Assembly (NCBI GenBank): GCA_963971575.1
Contig: OZ020611.1
Coordinates: forward strand, 226,664,260 to 226,728,259
Direction of reading: 5' to 3'
Origin: Liopterus haemorrhoidalis
Taxonomy: Eukaryota; Arthropoda; Insecta; Coleoptera; Dytiscidae
DNA: 64,000 bases
Below the pieces are notes generated by a model, which had not been told where the DNA came from, did no database searches, and saw only the letters and a program-made list of their open reading frames with translations. Numbering within the stretch: position 1 is the first letter of the stretch; the number at the start of each line of letters is the position of its first letter. A program made the translations under genes and the position numbers. Positions 62,507 through 64,000 of the stretch are shown here, one piece after another.

Positions 62507-62758
62507 GCCAACGGAGTGGCCGAGCGCATTAAGTCGTGCGGTTTTAGACTGTTAGAAACAGACGTGACTAGGCGGCCGGTGGTTCGAGCCTGCTTCGTTG
62601 GTGATATTATTCGGGCGATAATAATATGTTTACATTACTCTCATTTTCACAATCATTCACCCCTCATCCAGGTGTAGGAGCTCGCCCCCTGGCATCGGCG
62701 ATTAGCCTCGTTGCAGAAATAAAGGCCGATGTAAAATAAATAATATAATAATAATAAA
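62507..62758 (+). mobile_element. tRNA-derived SINE, copy 3, with TSD
   Basis: GCCAACGGAGTGGCCGAGCG (A-box TGGCCGAGCGCATTAAG), B-box GGTTCGAGCC at 62581-62590, a body with GGTGTAGGAGCTCGCCCCCT, and the tail GGCCGATGTAAAATAAATAA plus ATA repeats. ACTCCTGAATGTA is duplicated at 62494-62506 and 62759-62771. The D-arm TGGCCGAGCGC..TAAG is typical of tRNA-Leu/Ser. 252 bp. The frame 62411-62677 across it is an artefact. Confidence 0.93.
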
Positions 62759-62771
62759 ACTCCTGAATGTA

Positions 62772-63070
62772 CATAGATTGAAAACATGGTCACGAAAAAT
62801 GGAAATAGGAGGTCTTGGCTCGTTTCGGGCTATCGCACCAATGATGATGATTACTTAATTGTTTGACTTTTTTAACTATGATAGCTTAAAATTAATCTGC
62901 TTAAATCGTTTTTAAACCGTAATTCTCATAAAAGAATTACATGCCTTAAGACACATAAATGAGGAGAATGATCTTTTCTATAAAAGGTACCATAAAACTT
63001 ATAAAAATGTCTTAAAGGCGGCAAAAAGGCTTTACAATATCTGGACGCCATGTCCACAATCCTATAAAAA
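62772..63070. other. No feature recognised
   Basis: Short AT-rich spacer between SINE copy 3 and A9. Confidence 0.5.
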
Positions 63071-63943
63071 TTTATGTGAAGTGTGAATTTTCACACATTG
63101 CAGGGTTTCGCAGCTATATAATAAGTGAAGGCTGCATGCTGAGTGTGTAGGACAAATTTTGCTTTGTAGTAATCTCGGCAAAATTAATATTTTTAAAATA
63201 ATTTATTGTCTATTAATCTAAGAGCTTTAAAAACAAATTTTATGTTTTTTTTGTTAATTTTAATTCGAATACCTAATACCATTATTTAGGTTTCTAAATA
63301 TGTGCAGTATTTTTTTATATAGCAACATTCATTAAGATTTTGAAAATTGCGCCTATGGCTTCCATTGGTTGTTTTAAGTCATATGCTCCGCCCCTCTGGT
63401 TTCGTATACATGACACATAGAATGAAAATATAATTCCAACAATTCTAACTGGTTATTAAATTAACGCTCTTAAAAATTAAATGCAATATTTGCCAAAATA
63501 TAACTAGAATTTTGATAAAATAATTTAAACAAAATAAATATGGAAAAAATAAAATTGTCTCCTCTGCCCGAGAGCGAACCCTAGCTTGCTGCGTAGTCAG
63601 CGAGCAAGCTAACCATTAGATCAGGATACGCCTTCTAGTATAGTGTGTTACATAACTATAACTTTTGTACATCATCAAGCAAATAACACAAAAAATGCAT
63701 TATTTTCCGAAAACATAACCTGATCAAAAATTCCTGTTGTACTATTCCGGTTCACACCAACGTACATTACTTAGATTTTTTTCAGATTTTTAGTTTAAAC
63801 CATCTGGGTTACAGGGTGTGGGACAAAAAAATATTGCACAATTTTGGCAAAAATTGCGTCAAAATAATTTATTTTGCAAAAATAAAATTTTGATCGTTAA
63901 TCCTCGTACTAAGGGCTTTCATATGATACCATACTCAGAATTT
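63071..63943 (+). mobile_element. Family A scaffold element, copy A9, 3' truncated
   Basis: Head TTTATGTGAAGTGTGAATTT, then the hairpin and CAGGGTTTCGCAGCTATATA. Long head region as in A2, scaffold up to TACTAAGGGCTTTCATATGA and CATACTCAGAATTTT, where similarity ends at about 63943, before the CAGA array and terminal repeat. Confidence 0.83.
63555..63650 (-). other. tRNA-like cassette of A9
   Basis: Minus strand: A-box TGATCTAATGGTTAGC (63608-63623) and B-box-like GGGTTCGCTCTC (63570-63581). Between them GCTTGCT and AGCAAGC can form a 7-bp stem around CGCTGACTACGC. Related to the A2 cassette but with compensating and loop differences. Confidence 0.55.
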
Positions 63944-64000
63944 TAATTCCCTTAAAGCTCAACAGTCGACGTTTCTCTAGCTAATGATTTTCTCCCGATA
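63944..64000. other. Window end, nothing recognised
   Basis: Sequence after the A9 break; no motif in the 57 bases available. Confidence 0.4.

Noticed and set aside
1..64000. CRISPR array, bacterial operon or phage signals
   Set aside because: Tandem repeats here have no spacers of unique sequence, no Cas genes occur, and the TE content is eukaryotic.

Overview
This is a transposon-dense, AT-rich eukaryotic window, most likely from an arthropod (probably an insect). The evidence is the mix of elements: mariner copies with a DD34D-type transposase, Tc1-, pogo-, hAT-, piggyBac- and PIF/Harbinger-type elements, a Mutator/Foldback-like element, a tRNA-derived SINE, and decayed jockey/R1/RTE-like LINE pieces. 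I found no intact host gene. Every recognisable protein-coding stretch is either a broken transposon gene or, in two or three places, an uncertain candidate exon. No rRNA genes, CRISPR arrays, bacterial operons or convincing intact tRNA genes were seen.

Layout. 1-13 kb: LINE RNase H tail, a long-TIR MITE, SINE copy 1, an inverted-arm element (2.65-4.0 kb), a nest of hAT elements with 8-bp target duplications (3.2-5.5 kb), mariner copy D1, a pogo-like MITE, a piggyBac MITE, two LINE 3' ends, and a hAT-like element with ATCGATG-rich ends. 13-25 kb: a hAT MITE split by scaffold element A1, a TAA-flanked MITE, a hAT transposase pseudogene, an octamer-microsatellite element (family C), a jockey/CR1-like reverse transcriptase pseudogene, and A2. 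25-35 kb: family B elements, a TTA-flanked Harbinger-like element with a MADF-domain relic, mariner D2, and further MITEs. 35-46 kb: a candidate membrane-protein exon, two inverted copies of one MITE (35998 and 45732), A5, a LINE rearranged head to head and interrupted by A6, mariner D3 containing a piggyBac relic, and a THAP-domain relic. 46-64 kb: minisatellites, the large TCTGTCCG array, A7, A8 (split by a SINE), paired hAT MITEs sharing one target octamer, a Tc1 pseudogene, a deleted mariner, a Foldback/MULE-like element with a 9-bp duplication, a hAT MITE with GGAGTC arrays, SINE copy 3 and A9.

The most unusual system is family A: seven copies of a roughly 0.9-1.1 kb non-autonomous scaffold (13563, 23764, 36918, 40669, 49641, 50899, 63071). 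At the same internal position each carries a 70-90 nt tRNA-like segment with A-box and B-box-like motifs followed by T-runs. The outer scaffold is clearly shared, but the tRNA-like segments fall into several different sequence types. The ends are AGGGTTTTGTAGGTAT-type inverted repeats, a head palindrome and a CAGA microsatellite. One copy (A6) interrupts a LINE reading frame, which reveals the empty target site: an A-run.

Coordinates of repeat ends were read by eye. Family assignments rest on TIR, TSD and protein motifs, and no alignment or database search was run.
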